DNA of 43,472 bases from Bacteroidota bacterium (GCA_002746975.1 NVXE01000004.1:191990-235461), one strand, 5' to 3'; shown: positions 10,301-21,379, counted from the first letter of the stretch. The notes: a model not told the origin generated them from the letters alone. Translations and numbers: made by a program.

Positions 10301-13300
10301 CTGCAGGCTATTCATCTGGACTTTCCGAAAATGGGGGGCTTGAAGAACCATCTACGCGTTGGGGTGGAATTCAGAGAGCTCTTACTACTACAGATTTCGA
10401 ATCGGCTAATATTGAATATATACAGTTCTGGATAATGGATCCTTTTAATGAGGATTCGGATAATTCTACTGGGGGAGACTTGTATTTTAATATAGGAAAT
10501 GTTTCTGAAGATATTCTCAATGATAGTCAGCTAGAGTTTGAAAACGGTCTTCCTTCTTCTACGAATATAGATCTTCCCACAGATACGAGTTCATGGGCTA
10601 TTTACCCCGATCCTTCAACATTTAATGTTGTTAACGCTTTCGATAACTCATCAGGTAGTTATAGTATGCAAGATGTGGGGCTTGATGGTATGAGTTCATC
10701 AACTGAGCGGGAGTTTTTTTCAGACTGGTTACTCGAAGTTGAGGAATCAGGAGTTCTTACTCCTGAGGCAATGTCTAATATAGAAAATGACCCTTCGGGA
10801 GATGATTTCAGGTATTTTAGAAACCCCACTTCTCAAGCTTTAGAGGAGAACATCATCGATAGATACAGATACTACAGTCTATATGAAGGAAACTCAAATA
10901 CAAGCTCACCAGATGGTTATCCCATCACGTCTACAACTATTCCCAACAGTGAGGATATTAATCAAGATATTACGTTAGGTACCATAGAGAGTTATTATCA
11001 GTATAAAGTTTCTTTAAGACCTTCAGACTTAGGTGAATCAAATGTTGGTAATAATTACATTACGGATGTGTATGAAACACTAAGCCAAAGCGCTACATCC
11101 AATAACCAGAAACCTATAAAATGGTATCAGTTTAAAATCCCAGTAAAGGAGTATGAAAAGAGAGTAGGTACTATTTCGGATTTCCGATCAATTCGATTTA
11201 TGAGAGTGTTTATGAAGGGATGGAGTCAACCCGTTACATTACGGTTCGCACGTATGGAACTCGTACGCGGAGAATGGCGTAAGTACAGTGGTTCTTTAGC
11301 AGGAGAACAAGAGGTAGAGCCTGAAGATCCATCTGCGACGACATTTAATATATCAGCTGTAAATATCGAGGAGAACGGAAATCGTGAGCCAGTTGCTTAT
11401 GTCACTCCTCCAGGAATTATTCGTGAAATTGATGTAGCTACAGCTAACCAACGTCGTTTAAATGAGCAGTCGTTAGCAATGGAGGTTTGCGATTTGGTGG
11501 ACGGAGACGCAAAAGCGGCGTATAGAAATATAAATTACGACATGAGAATGTACAAGCGTCTGCGTATGTACTTTCATGCAGAACCCGGACCTGACGGGAC
11601 CACCCTTAATAGTGGAGATTTAACAGCTTTCGTCAGATTGGGAAGTGATTTCGATGCAAACTATTATGAGTATGAGATTCCGTTATCTGTTACACCGTGG
11701 TACACAGGTGATGCAGATTTGATTTGGCCTCAGGCAAATAACATGGATATAGAGCTTCAGAAATTACAAAATTTGAAGATTAATAGACCAGTGGGTCAGC
11801 CTCTTTTCCAAGAATATTCTGAGTATGACGGTGTTGCTAGAATATCGGTTAAGGGAAATCCTAATCTAGCCAACGTTGTTACAGTAATGATAGGAATTAG
11901 AAATCCGGATAAAGATTCAAATGTGTTTAGCGACTCGGATGATGGATTGAATAAATGTGCTGTTGTTTGGGCAAACGAATTGAGACTTGCCGATTTTAAC
12001 GAAAAAGGAGGTTGGGCTGCAGTAGCACGTGTCAATGCAACTCTTGCAGATCTCGGAAATGTTAGTGTGGCGGCAAACATGTCAACTCCTGGGTGGGGTG
12101 GACTTGAGCAAAGAGTGCAAGAACGTTCTAGAGAGACGATACGAGGTATAGACGCTAATGGTACGATTCAGCTAGGAAAGTTGCTACCCCAAAAATTAGG
12201 TGTTTCATTGCCCATGTATGTTGGGTATTCGGAGCAAGTTACTACTCCTCAGTACGATCCACTTTCCCCAGATATTGAGCTTGCAGATCTTGAATTGTCA
12301 CCTGAGCGTCTGGATAGAACTCAGGAGGTAAATAGACTAAAGAGTATAAATTTTGCGAGTATCAAGATAAACCCTCAATTTGGATCTGGTGGCGGTTCTA
12401 GTGATAGAAATAGTCGAAATAGAAGTGGTGATCGTTCCAAGGATGATGTAACATCTATGCGTGAGGGAATGGGCGGACAGGGAGCGATGATGAATAGTCG
12501 TGGAGGCGGAAGAGGAGCTTCAGGAGGGCGAGGTGGATCGGGATCGTCAGGGCCATTTTCTTTTTTAAAGATTAGCAATTTTACGGCTAACTACAGCTTT
12601 AATGAATTATATCGCAGGGATATAAACACTGAATTTCAATTAAATAGGGAGCACAGAGGAGGTTTGGCATATAACTGGCAGAATAGACCTAAGCAGCACA
12701 AACCTTTTTCAAATATCAAGCTTATTCGCGAGAGTGTAATGCTGAAATGGTTGAAGGATTTTAATTTCTATCTTCTTCCAAAGCAAGTTTCTATGAATAC
12801 TCAAATGAACAGGGTATATGAAACTAGTCGTGTGAGAAACAATACGGCTGATTTATTAGGTGTTGAGAATACACTTCTTGTACAAACTCAAGTCCTTAAG
12901 TCTTGGCAGTGGTCACGTAATTATTCTGTAAAGTACGATCTTACTCAGGCCTTAAAATTCGACTATACGGGACAAGCTTCCGCATTAGTAGGCGAGCCTG
13001 CTGGTGTAATTCCAGTATCAGGTGAGGATGGATATGATCACTACATAGATACTGTAAGGACGAATCTGTTAGGTGCAGGTGAAGTCACGACTTATAATCA
13101 CAGTGTGAATGGGTCTTATAAACTCCCATTCGATAAGATTCCGTTGATGGAGTTTATTACGGGTGATGTTAGGTACCAAAGCTCATTTCGTTGGGATAGA
13201 GCACCATTCGCTCAGGATACTTTAGGATCGACAATACAAAACTCTAGAAACCTAAGTCTAAATGGTCAAGCAAATTTTGTGAAGCTTTATAATAAAGTAC

Positions 13301-14844
13301 CTTATTTAAAGGAGATAAATAATAAAAGACCTAAGCGACCGAGTAATAGAAATGTCAATAATGAAAGGAGAGATGGGTTTGGTGAAATCATCGAAGAAGA
13401 GAAGGAGAAAATAGAGATTAACCCTATCGAGCATATTCTGCGTTTTGCTATGGGAATTCAAAATATTAGCGGAACTTTCTCTAGAAATGAAGGGATATTA
13501 TTACCTGGTTATGGACGATCAAGTCGTTGGGGCGGATTCGATGACGATCTTCAAGCTCCGGGATTGTTATTTCTAGTAGGGCACCAAAACACGGATGTTT
13601 TCGGAAATAGAACTTCGGATTTCGCAGTAAACGCAGCTCAACAAGGTTGGTTGGTTCAGCAGCCTTATTTGAATCAGCAATACACAGAGTCTTTTACTGA
13701 GAATTTCAATATTCGAATGAATATTGAGCCGATTAAACATTTTAAAATAGAGCTTACTGCTAATAGATCTACTTCTAGAAATCAACAAAGTTTCTTTAGA
13801 TATGACGAGGTAACGGAAGATTGGGTTTACGAATCGCCAAATGAGACAGGCAATTTTACGGCTACTATTATGTCTTGGCCTACTGCATTTATTGCTGACG
13901 ATGAGGAGTATAATTCTGAAATTTGGTCTGACTTATTACTAAATAGACTTGTCATATCATCACGTTTAAACGATGCAACGTTCAATGTAGACGAACCAAA
14001 TCCAACAGGATATTACCAAGGCTGGGGCCCTACTTCACAAGACGTTGCAATTCCAGCTTTTTTGAGTGCTTACTTAGGACTCGATCCTAATTCAGTTTCA
14101 TTAGACGTTATGAAGTCTCCGGTTGCACCTAACTGGAGAGTGACTTACGATGGGTTGAGCAAAATACCATCTTTAAAAAAGACTTTTAGAAGGTTTAATC
14201 TTACTCATACCTATCGCTCGACAATGAGTACGTCGTATACCACAAATCTTCAATATACTCAAGATGAAAATAACCTACCTACTTCTGTAGATAATGGTGA
14301 CTATGCAAATTATATATCTGAACGTCAATTTAATACAGTAAGTATTACGGAGCAATTATCGCCTCTAATAGGTTTGGATATGACCATCAAGACGGCCTCG
14401 GATAACGAGCCTCAAGTTAAGGTGGAGATTACTAGAGATAGAAATGTGAGCTTTGGTCTTTCTAATTACCAAATTACTGAAACTAAGAGTAAGGGAATAG
14501 TAATCGGTGTGGGATACAAATTTGCTGACGTACGAAATCCGTTCCTAAAGACATACGGAAAGCTACCAATCAAGATGTTTAAGGAGACAGATTTTCTTAT
14601 TCGCTGTGATATCAACATTCGCGATAATAGCACTGTAATTCGAAAGTTGGTTGAACGTCAGAACCAGATTACAGCGGGACAAACTCTAATTTCAATAAAA
14701 ATATCGGGAGACCTTGAGATTAGCGATAAGGTAACTCTACGTGCTTTTTACGACCAGCAGATTACTAAAGTAAAGATTTCGTCTTCATTTGACACTTCTA
14801 ATATTAATTCTGGAGTGGCAATTCGTTTTAACCTGACTCAATAG
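7399..14844 (+). CDS. sprA: T9SS outer-membrane translocon protein SprA (Sov)
   Basis: The product is 2481 residues, the expected size for SprA, which forms the very large β-barrel translocon of the type IX secretion system. It starts with GTG at 7399 and a signal peptide ending SAEAQ. A plug/N-terminal region follows (for example RRVTTFNFDQRIQLNISGKIGDK), then long β-strand-rich stretches and the family-typical segment YIDDFEGSQSTIDIRSVSRW. About residues 1660-1717 form a low-complexity insert rich in Gly, Ser, Arg and Asp, probably an exposed loop. In Flavobacterium SprA is needed for gliding and protein secretion. No other core T9SS gene (porK, porL, porM, porN, porV) lies in the window. 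The upstream gap of 27 bases suggests co-transcription with ruvA. Confidence 0.96.
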   Translation: MNRVKIKGTAILFALATVLCSFSAEAQTSTDSTEIDLPFPHGGEDAYNPIEFPGGISLDWPSNFNYNVVYDPVSGQYIVAQTIGDTLDFRPASLFSLDEFLNYDMQGNLSEFWDQLQEEDDEASRGFAPKLEIDSELFEMLFGTNEIEIIPQGTAELTFGVNSSKTDNQRIPERQRRVTTFNFDQRIQLNISGKIGDKIELGTQYNTESLFDFENQMNIGFQGEEDDILKNIEAGNISLPLQGTLITGSQSLFGLKLETQWGRLYNSTVLSQQKGERKEIEVKGGAQTQEFDIRADDYEANRHYFLSQFFRNQYDNAMRSLPVPNSGAAINRIEVWVVNTQANTQDVRNIIAVTDLGEHKDYMSSNLPITQLTDGPGTSPTSNRAANNANNDIFEDLINNDAVMAFSGANAAILDMNMDFVQGVHYERVGNARKLMASEYSYNSKLGFISLRQSLNNAEVLAVAYEYTLNGNTYQVGTLSQDGYTTGSGSNESMGALVLKMLKSSITQLTLSNGDPSPLWTGMMKNVYSMRAFGVSNEEFRLDVWYNDPSTGVDLNYIPRSPLDGTLLIQLLGLDRMDINTMPNPDGVFDYIDNAATEGGTINSQNGRIFFPSVEPFGDNLRKMINDRVSDPNLAASLIQTLVFDPLYDSTKTAAQQIPSLNRYHIKGRFQSQSSSEIALNALNVPEGSVTVTAGGVRLVENRDYTVDYNLGRVRIINDGLLESGQTIRVSLESNSLFNIQTKTLIGTRFDYVASDDFTIGATFLNMKERPLTQKVNIGDEPVNNTILGTDFTWQTESRFLTNLVDKLPFYETSATSTLDISAEGAYLIPGHSRAIGEEGNAYIDDFEGSQSTIDIRSVSRWFLASTPKLQNDLFPESAIEDSLLYGYNRAALAWYTIDPSFYSGNGLEDGQVSDEVRQDHRMRQILEQEIFPNRDYQPGTPRNIPTFDLSFWPSERGPYNYELPEGAAGYSSGLSENGGLEEPSTRWGGIQRALTTTDFESANIEYIQFWIMDPFNEDSDNSTGGDLYFNIGNVSEDILNDSQLEFENGLPSSTNIDLPTDTSSWAIYPDPSTFNVVNAFDNSSGSYSMQDVGLDGMSSSTEREFFSDWLLEVEESGVLTPEAMSNIENDPSGDDFRYFRNPTSQALEENIIDRYRYYSLYEGNSNTSSPDGYPITSTTIPNSEDINQDITLGTIESYYQYKVSLRPSDLGESNVGNNYITDVYETLSQSATSNNQKPIKWYQFKIPVKEYEKRVGTISDFRSIRFMRVFMKGWSQPVTLRFARMELVRGEWRKYSGSLAGEQEVEPEDPSATTFNISAVNIEENGNREPVAYVTPPGIIREIDVATANQRRLNEQSLAMEVCDLVDGDAKAAYRNINYDMRMYKRLRMYFHAEPGPDGTTLNSGDLTAFVRLGSDFDANYYEYEIPLSVTPWYTGDADLIWPQANNMDIELQKLQNLKINRPVGQPLFQEYSEYDGVARISVKGNPNLANVVTVMIGIRNPDKDSNVFSDSDDGLNKCAVVWANELRLADFNEKGGWAAVARVNATLADLGNVSVAANMSTPGWGGLEQRVQERSRETIRGIDANGTIQLGKLLPQKLGVSLPMYVGYSEQVTTPQYDPLSPDIELADLELSPERLDRTQEVNRLKSINFASIKINPQFGSGGGSSDRNSRNRSGDRSKDDVTSMREGMGGQGAMMNSRGGGRGASGGRGGSGSSGPFSFLKISNFTANYSFNELYRRDINTEFQLNREHRGGLAYNWQNRPKQHKPFSNIKLIRESVMLKWLKDFNFYLLPKQVSMNTQMNRVYETSRVRNNTADLLGVENTLLVQTQVLKSWQWSRNYSVKYDLTQALKFDYTGQASALVGEPAGVIPVSGEDGYDHYIDTVRTNLLGAGEVTTYNHSVNGSYKLPFDKIPLMEFITGDVRYQSSFRWDRAPFAQDTLGSTIQNSRNLSLNGQANFVKLYNKVPYLKEINNKRPKRPSNRNVNNERRDGFGEIIEEEKEKIEINPIEHILRFAMGIQNISGTFSRNEGILLPGYGRSSRWGGFDDDLQAPGLLFLVGHQNTDVFGNRTSDFAVNAAQQGWLVQQPYLNQQYTESFTENFNIRMNIEPIKHFKIELTANRSTSRNQQSFFRYDEVTEDWVYESPNETGNFTATIMSWPTAFIADDEEYNSEIWSDLLLNRLVISSRLNDATFNVDEPNPTGYYQGWGPTSQDVAIPAFLSAYLGLDPNSVSLDVMKSPVAPNWRVTYDGLSKIPSLKKTFRRFNLTHTYRSTMSTSYTTNLQYTQDENNLPTSVDNGDYANYISERQFNTVSITEQLSPLIGLDMTIKTASDNEPQVKVEITRDRNVSFGLSNYQITETKSKGIVIGVGYKFADVRNPFLKTYGKLPIKMFKETDFLIRCDINIRDNSTVIRKLVERQNQITAGQTLISIKISGDLEISDKVTLRAFYDQQITKVKISSSFDTSNINSGVAIRFNLTQ

Positions 14845-14846
14845 AT

Positions 14847-14854
14847 TACTTTCG
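14847..14854 (+). promoter_or_regulatory. candidate -7 box for gcvH
   Basis: The sequence TACTTTCG followed by C fits TAnnTTTG with one change and ends 20 bases before the gcvH ATG. It lies just downstream of the sprA stop, so it could give gcvH-vanZ-tonB its own transcript. No convincing -33 TTG is visible. Confidence 0.4.
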
Positions 14855-14874
14855 CGATAAATAATTTCATAGCT

Positions 14875-15252
14875 ATGAACGTTCCTTCGGATTTACGATA
14901 TACTACCGACCATGAGTGGGTAAAAATAGATGGAGAAATTGCAACAGTTGGTGTAACAGATTATGCCCAGAGTGAACTCGGGGATATTGTTTTCGTTGAG
15001 GTAGAAACTGAAGGGGAAACACTAGATGCAGAAGAAGTTTTCGGTACTATTGAAGCTGTCAAGACTGTAAGTGATCTTATGTTGCCTATTTCAGGAGAAG
15101 TTTTGGAGTTCAATAATGCACTAGAGGACGACCCTTCTCTAATTAATAACGATCCATTTGGCGCTGGTTGGATAATCAAGGTAAAAGTTTCAAATCCCAA
15201 TGAAGTTGAGGAATTGATGACTGCCGATGCTTATGAAACGTCTATCGGGTAA
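14875..15252 (+). CDS. gcvH: glycine cleavage system H protein
   Basis: The product is 125 residues, full length for GcvH. The lipoyl-attachment lysine is K63 in GTIEAVKTVSD, flanked by the expected DHEWVK and GVTDYAQSELGDIVFVE segments. GcvH shuttles the aminomethyl group between the P, T and L proteins during glycine breakdown and also takes part in lipoate transfer. The genes for the other glycine cleavage proteins are not in the window. It is followed after 14 bases by the VanZ-like gene. This detached gcvH beside sprA is, as I recall, usual in the phylum. Confidence 0.96.
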   Translation: MNVPSDLRYTTDHEWVKIDGEIATVGVTDYAQSELGDIVFVEVETEGETLDAEEVFGTIEAVKTVSDLMLPISGEVLEFNNALEDDPSLINNDPFGAGWIIKVKVSNPNEVEELMTADAYETSIG

Positions 15253-15266
15253 TCAATTCTTGAGCT

Positions 15267-15719
15267 TTGCCTATTCAATCTACTGCTAGAACTCCAAGAA
15301 TACTAATTCCTCCAATTTTTGTTACGGCATTAGTTATAGGTCTTCATTCACTTCCAGGAACGGATATTGACTCTTCATCTTGGTGGTCAACATACAATTT
15401 AGACAAAGTAGTTCATACATGTGCGTTCTCTCTTTTATCTCTATCATTAGCTATTTCGTTTTCTAAACTTCGGTTTTTAAACGATAATAAATGGTCATTA
15501 GTGCTTCTGATTGTCTCAAGTCTGACGTTTTTTGGCACAATACTTGAGCTAATTCAAGGAGAATGGATGGTAGGAAGAACGGCCGAATCCTTTGATATTC
15601 TTGCTGATTGTGCAGGTTCTGTAATTGGAATAATAATTTTTAGAGGACTGTATGGTGTTTTTCCAGGCAAAATTCCCATAAATGCGTTAATTTCGAACCC
15701 AATAAAATCTTCAATATGA
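15267..15719 (+). CDS. VanZ family membrane protein
   Basis: The product is 150 residues from a TTG start. Hydrophobic segments near residues 12-26, 48-66, 75-95 and 115-130 suggest about four membrane spans. The segment LPGTDIDSSSWWSTYNLDKVVH matches the conserved start of VanZ-like proteins (aspartate and histidine around the first loop), and a later FGTILELIQ segment also fits. VanZ-type proteins are integral inner-membrane proteins. One confers low-level teicoplanin resistance, but most have no assigned role. It lies between gcvH and tonB, and its stop overlaps the tonB ATG by 4 bases. TTG is chosen because no upstream ATG fits and this start precedes the first membrane span. Confidence 0.82.
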   Translation: MPIQSTARTPRILIPPIFVTALVIGLHSLPGTDIDSSSWWSTYNLDKVVHTCAFSLLSLSLAISFSKLRFLNDNKWSLVLLIVSSLTFFGTILELIQGEWMVGRTAESFDILADCAGSVIGIIIFRGLYGVFPGKIPINALISNPIKSSI

Positions 15720-16417
15720 TTAGCAGGAAGACACCCAAAGCAGATTTAGAGAATAAGCGCTCGACATGGAGAGCACTTGGATTTATTGCTTCTCTCGCAC
15801 TGATTTTAGTAGCTTTATCTTGGACTAGCTACGATGTAATTGTACATCAAGTTATTCATGCTGAAGCAGATCTTCTGGAAGACGAGGAAATACCCATAAA
15901 CGTTGTTACTCCCCCGCCACCACCCCCGCCACCTCAGCAGACAACGGTTATTGAAATTGTGGATGATGAAGAAGAGATCGAAATAAAACTTGAAATAGAC
16001 GATATCGAGTTAGATGAAGATACTGAAATAGAAATTATCGAAGATGACGATGACGTTGAAGACGACACTCCGTTTATGATAGTAGAAAACATGCCTGCTC
16101 TTGCTCAATGTAAAAGTTTGCGTGGTGATGAAAGACATCAGTGTACTCAAATGGAAATTATTAAGTATGTGTCTAAGAATACTAAATACCCATTAATTGC
16201 AAAAGAGACAGGTATTCAAGGAACAGTGTTCGTTTACTTCGTTGTAGGAAGAGATGGTTTCGTTAAAGATGTGAAAATCCTTAGAGAAGTTGACCCTAGA
16301 CTAGATAAAGAGGCCAAAAGAGTTGTCGAAACCCTACCTCGTTTTGAACCAGGTCAACAGCGTGGGAAAAGTGTTAGTGTACAGTATACAATCCCCGTAA
16401 AGTTTATTATTAGATAG
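15716..16417 (+). CDS. energy transducer TonB
   Basis: The product is 233 residues. One N-terminal membrane anchor (about residues 20-38) is followed by a proline run (eight prolines near residue 66) and a strongly acidic linker of about 50 residues rich in Asp and Glu. The C-terminal TonB domain runs from about residue 145 (YPLIAKETGIQGTVFVYF to VQYTIPVKF). TonB couples the proton motive force, through ExbB and ExbD, to outer-membrane receptors. Partner exbBD genes are not in the window. The linker is acidic rather than of the usual Lys-Pro/Glu-Pro type. The start overlaps the VanZ-like gene (ATGA). Confidence 0.92.
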   Translation: MISRKTPKADLENKRSTWRALGFIASLALILVALSWTSYDVIVHQVIHAEADLLEDEEIPINVVTPPPPPPPPQQTTVIEIVDDEEEIEIKLEIDDIELDEDTEIEIIEDDDDVEDDTPFMIVENMPALAQCKSLRGDERHQCTQMEIIKYVSKNTKYPLIAKETGIQGTVFVYFVVGRDGFVKDVKILREVDPRLDKEAKRVVETLPRFEPGQQRGKSVSVQYTIPVKFIIR

Positions 16418-16422
16418 AAAAA

Positions 16423-16962
16423 CTAAAAAATACTTATTGTCTCGAAATACCCATCAAGGGCGAGCAATAAATAAAGTGCAAAGAGGACAGAGCCGAGCTT
16501 TAGTCCTCTTTTTGCGTACAGGAAAATAGAAACGAGGTCAATGACTATCCAATATAACCAGTTTTCATGTACAAGATTAATCATCATCCAAGTTGCAATT
16601 ACACTAAAAACGGTAGTGAAAGCGTCAAGGTAAGGCATTGAGGCGTCTGTCTTTAACTTTAGAAAAGCACCTAAAATAAAAGTAAATATTGAAGCCGTGA
16701 TGAACCAAAATAAATGAGAATAGATAGTCCAAACTTCACCACTTCCCGGCTCAGAGACAATGTAAAATCCATAAGCGGCCATTCCGATATAAAATAATTG
16801 TAGGGCACTTTCTGCATATATTTTTTTTGTCCAACATAGAAAAGCAAAAATTCCAGCACCTATTCCAGCAGGAATATACCCTTCAGGTAAATACCCCTTT
16901 AAATACATCCAAGTATACGCAAGTGATAGAAGTACTGCTATAGCTTCAGCAACTTTATACAT
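16423..16962 (-). CDS. pnuC: PnuC-like nicotinamide riboside transporter
   Basis: The product is 179 residues with about six or seven hydrophobic segments. The sequence resembles the PnuC family: an AEAIAVLLSLAYTW start, then ESALQLFYIGMAAYGFY, and a final WIVIDLVSIFLYAKRGL segment. PnuC imports nicotinamide riboside by facilitated diffusion, driven by phosphorylation inside the cell. The upstream overlapping gene encodes a NadR-like ATPase that would supply that kinase. The ATG at 16962 overlaps the upstream stop by 8 bases. A TTG at 16989 would add nine residues and deepen the overlap, so I prefer 16962. Only 5 bases separate its stop from the convergent tonB stop. Confidence 0.85.
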   Translation of the reverse strand: MYKVAEAIAVLLSLAYTWMYLKGYLPEGYIPAGIGAGIFAFLCWTKKIYAESALQLFYIGMAAYGFYIVSEPGSGEVWTIYSHLFWFITASIFTFILGAFLKLKTDASMPYLDAFTTVFSVIATWMMINLVHENWLYWIVIDLVSIFLYAKRGLKLGSVLFALYLLLALDGYFETISIF

Positions 16963-17509
16963 GAAAACGTTTTTTAATTTCGCGCTCAATAAACTCTACT
17001 CTCTCACTAGTTGACATAACAGGAACCTCTATAAATGGCAGGTTTAACTCTTGTAATCTGCCTCTAAAGCGTCTATGAATTTGAACCCGTGTATTATAGT
17101 CAGGAATTACTCTAATAGGATCCATCTCCCATTCTTCAATTGTTGAACAAAGCAGGTATAAATCGACTTCAATTTTAGTGATTTCGTGGTCATAGTTGAA
17201 AATGCTTTCTCCGAATACTGATTTAGACCAAAAATCAAGAACGACTGGTCCAGTATCGCATAGTATTCCCATTGATTTGGTATTTACCCTAAGTTCATGA
17301 ACACGACTTTCATTCAACTTATGTAAATTGAGTAGAGTTTCAAATGTTTCATTACCATTTAAAACGTCCTCGTTCTCTCTACATAGTTCCAGAATATATG
17401 GCCAATTAAGCTTCTTAGCCAGTGGTTTTATTAAAGTCGATTTTCCAGAATTCTCAACTCCAGTAAGCACTACCCGAATGGGGCGAGTGCTCTTACAGTC
17501 CCTATTCAT
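16955..17509 (-). CDS. NadR-like AAA ATPase, probable ribosylnicotinamide kinase
   Basis: The product is 184 residues. A Walker A motif GVENSGKST lies near residue 17, followed by a family-typical helix and the acidic segment ELCREN, where related proteins have EYARE. A WEMDPIR segment lies further on, like the WExDxxR of NadR kinase domains. The family phosphorylates nicotinamide riboside to NMN. There is no adenylyltransferase domain, so NMN adenylylation would need another enzyme. The preferred start, ATG 17509, overlaps the stop of the LRR gene by 8 bases. An alternative ATG at 17551 would overlap it by 50. Its own stop overlaps pnuC by 8 bases, which supports joint function. Confidence 0.78.
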   Translation of the reverse strand: MNRDCKSTRPIRVVLTGVENSGKSTLIKPLAKKLNWPYILELCRENEDVLNGNETFETLLNLHKLNESRVHELRVNTKSMGILCDTGPVVLDFWSKSVFGESIFNYDHEITKIEVDLYLLCSTIEEWEMDPIRVIPDYNTRVQIHRRFRGRLQELNLPFIEVPVMSTSERVEFIEREIKKRFHV

Positions 17510-18094
17510 CGAACTTACAATTACAAGGGTCTGAAAATTCGAGTAACACATGTGGGAGAAGTTCTCTCAGCCACGTCTGTTCGGAATAAGTCATGTCATT
17601 GTATAGCAGATCTAAGGTTTTTAGATTTGGAATATCACTTAATGAAGCAGGAAAAACACGAATCAAGTTTGACCAAAGACCTAGCCACTCTAAATGTTCT
17701 AGATTGTCAATATTTATAGGAATGGAGGTTATTAAATTATCTCCTAAGTACAATCTTTTAAGGTTTTTCAAACTTAAAAGATGTTCGGGGAACTCTTCTA
17801 GCTTGTTTCTTTCGGCAGAAAAAATTTCGATATCGGTTAGTTCTCCCATCCAAATAGGCAGTTCACTAAGTCGATTCTTATCTAGATAAAGTTCTCTAAG
17901 ATGAACAAAATCTCTTACTTCTATCGGGACTGTCGTTAATTTCTTTCTTGTAAGATCAAGCCTTATAACTTTCAATCCATTTTTTCTTGCATTAATAGCA
18001 TCTTCAATAGATTCATACAGAGGCGTTTGAGATTGAGCAGCAACATTGAAAATGGTGACGGAAATTGCTAGAATAACTATGAAGATGGAACGAC

Positions 18095-18098
<4 letters not shown>
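17502..18098 (-). CDS. secreted leucine-rich-repeat protein
   Basis: The product is 198 residues from a TTG start that overlaps the ribF stop (TTGA). A signal peptide of about 21 residues is followed by about five leucine-rich repeats of 23 residues, with the pattern LxxLxLxxNxLxxLP (for example LRELYLDKNRLSELP and LKRLYLGDNLITSIP). A C-terminal cap has two cysteines (CNC). No membrane anchor or sorting domain is visible, so a periplasmic location is likely. Such repeats usually bind proteins, but the partner is unknown. Its place between ribF and the NadR/PnuC pair is unusual, because both neighbours act on cofactors. Confidence 0.82.
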
Positions 18099-20642
<2,544 letters not shown>

Positions 20643-20652
20643 GCGATTTAAC

Positions 20653-20886
20653 ATGACTGTAGATATTCTCACACCAGACAAACACCTTTTCGAGGGAGAA
20701 GCCACTTATGTGGGGCTTCCTGGGACTGATGGTAGTTTAGGGATATTGAGTAATCACGCTCCCTTAGTTACTACTCTTAAAATTGGCGAGATTATAGTTA
20801 AAACAGCTAATGAAGAGCTGACTTTTAAGGTTAAAGGTGGTACAGTTGAAGTACTGAACAATCACGTTACGATTTTAGCTCAGTAA
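20653..20886 (+). CDS. atpC: F1Fo ATP synthase subunit epsilon (short form)
   Basis: The product is 77 residues, corresponding to the N-terminal β-sandwich domain only (MTVDILTPDKHLFEGEA, then LPGTDGSLGILSNHAPLVT). The C-terminal two-helix domain that inhibits ATP hydrolysis in other bacteria is missing. There is a natural stop and no sign of a frameshift, and short epsilon subunits are common in this phylum. The subunit sits in the central stalk with gamma. It lies 10 bases after atpD, so it is co-transcribed. Its stop is 16 bases from the convergent rlmH stop. Confidence 0.93.
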   Translation: MTVDILTPDKHLFEGEATYVGLPGTDGSLGILSNHAPLVTTLKIGEIIVKTANEELTFKVKGGTVEVLNNHVTILAQ

Positions 20887-20902
20887 TTCAAGCTATTTAC
20901 TT

Positions 20903-21379
20903 TTATGGATGATGGTATGGTTCTCCTTTGAGAATTGTATGCGCGCGATATATTTGTTCTACAGCAAAAATCCTTATCAGTTGGTGGGGGAAAGTTAGTG
21001 GTCCTAAAGCCCATGTTTCATTAGCCATAGATTTTATTGTAGGGTCAAACCCGTATGGCCCGCCTATTAAAAACGCTATGTGCTTTAATCCTCTAACTTG
21101 AAGTTTCTCAAGATGTTTTGCGAAGCTAAGGGAATCGTAAACCTTACCATGTTCATCAAGTAATATTAAGTAATCTACGTTTTCTAAACACTTTTTTTGG
21201 TATACGGCCTCTTCTTTCATCACCTTTTTCGCATCTGCTTTTGCAAATTTACTTTTCAGGTTAGGTGTTTCTACAAAGGAAAAGCGTCCATATCGACTCA
21301 TCCTTTTTGTATATTCTTCCACACCGGATTTAATCCAAACAGTGTTCGTTTTGCCAGTTGCTATAATAGATATCTGCAC
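20903..21379 (-). CDS. rlmH: 23S rRNA (pseudouridine1915-N3)-methyltransferase RlmH
   Basis: The product is 158 residues, the standard length. The SPOUT methyltransferase signature is present: LLDEHGKVYDS, the S-adenosylmethionine-binding FLIGGPYGF loop, and the C-terminal HQLIRIFAVEQIYRAH followed by PYHHP. RlmH methylates pseudouridine 1915 in helix 69 of 23S rRNA on assembled ribosomes. The start is GTG at 21379, chosen because the family N-terminus aligns there. It is divergent from nadC, with 39 bases between the starts, so both promoters must be compact. It is convergent with atpC. Confidence 0.96.
   Translation of the reverse strand: MQISIIATGKTNTVWIKSGVEEYTKRMSRYGRFSFVETPNLKSKFAKADAKKVMKEEAVYQKKCLENVDYLILLDEHGKVYDSLSFAKHLEKLQVRGLKHIAFLIGGPYGFDPTIKSMANETWALGPLTFPHQLIRIFAVEQIYRAHTILKGEPYHHP

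Noticed and set aside
12375-12578. Proline-rich leftward frame of 67 codons
   Set aside because: It is the reverse reading of the Gly/Arg/Ser-rich codons in SprA, and its composition follows from that.
15896-15940. CCN-rich stretch in tonB as a possible DNA repeat or CRISPR-like element
   Set aside because: It is simply the codons of the polyproline run. There is no spacer-repeat structure.
16423-16989. TTG start at 16989 for pnuC
   Set aside because: It would overlap the NadR-like gene by 35 bases. The ATG at 16962 gives an 8-base overlap like the other junctions in the operon.
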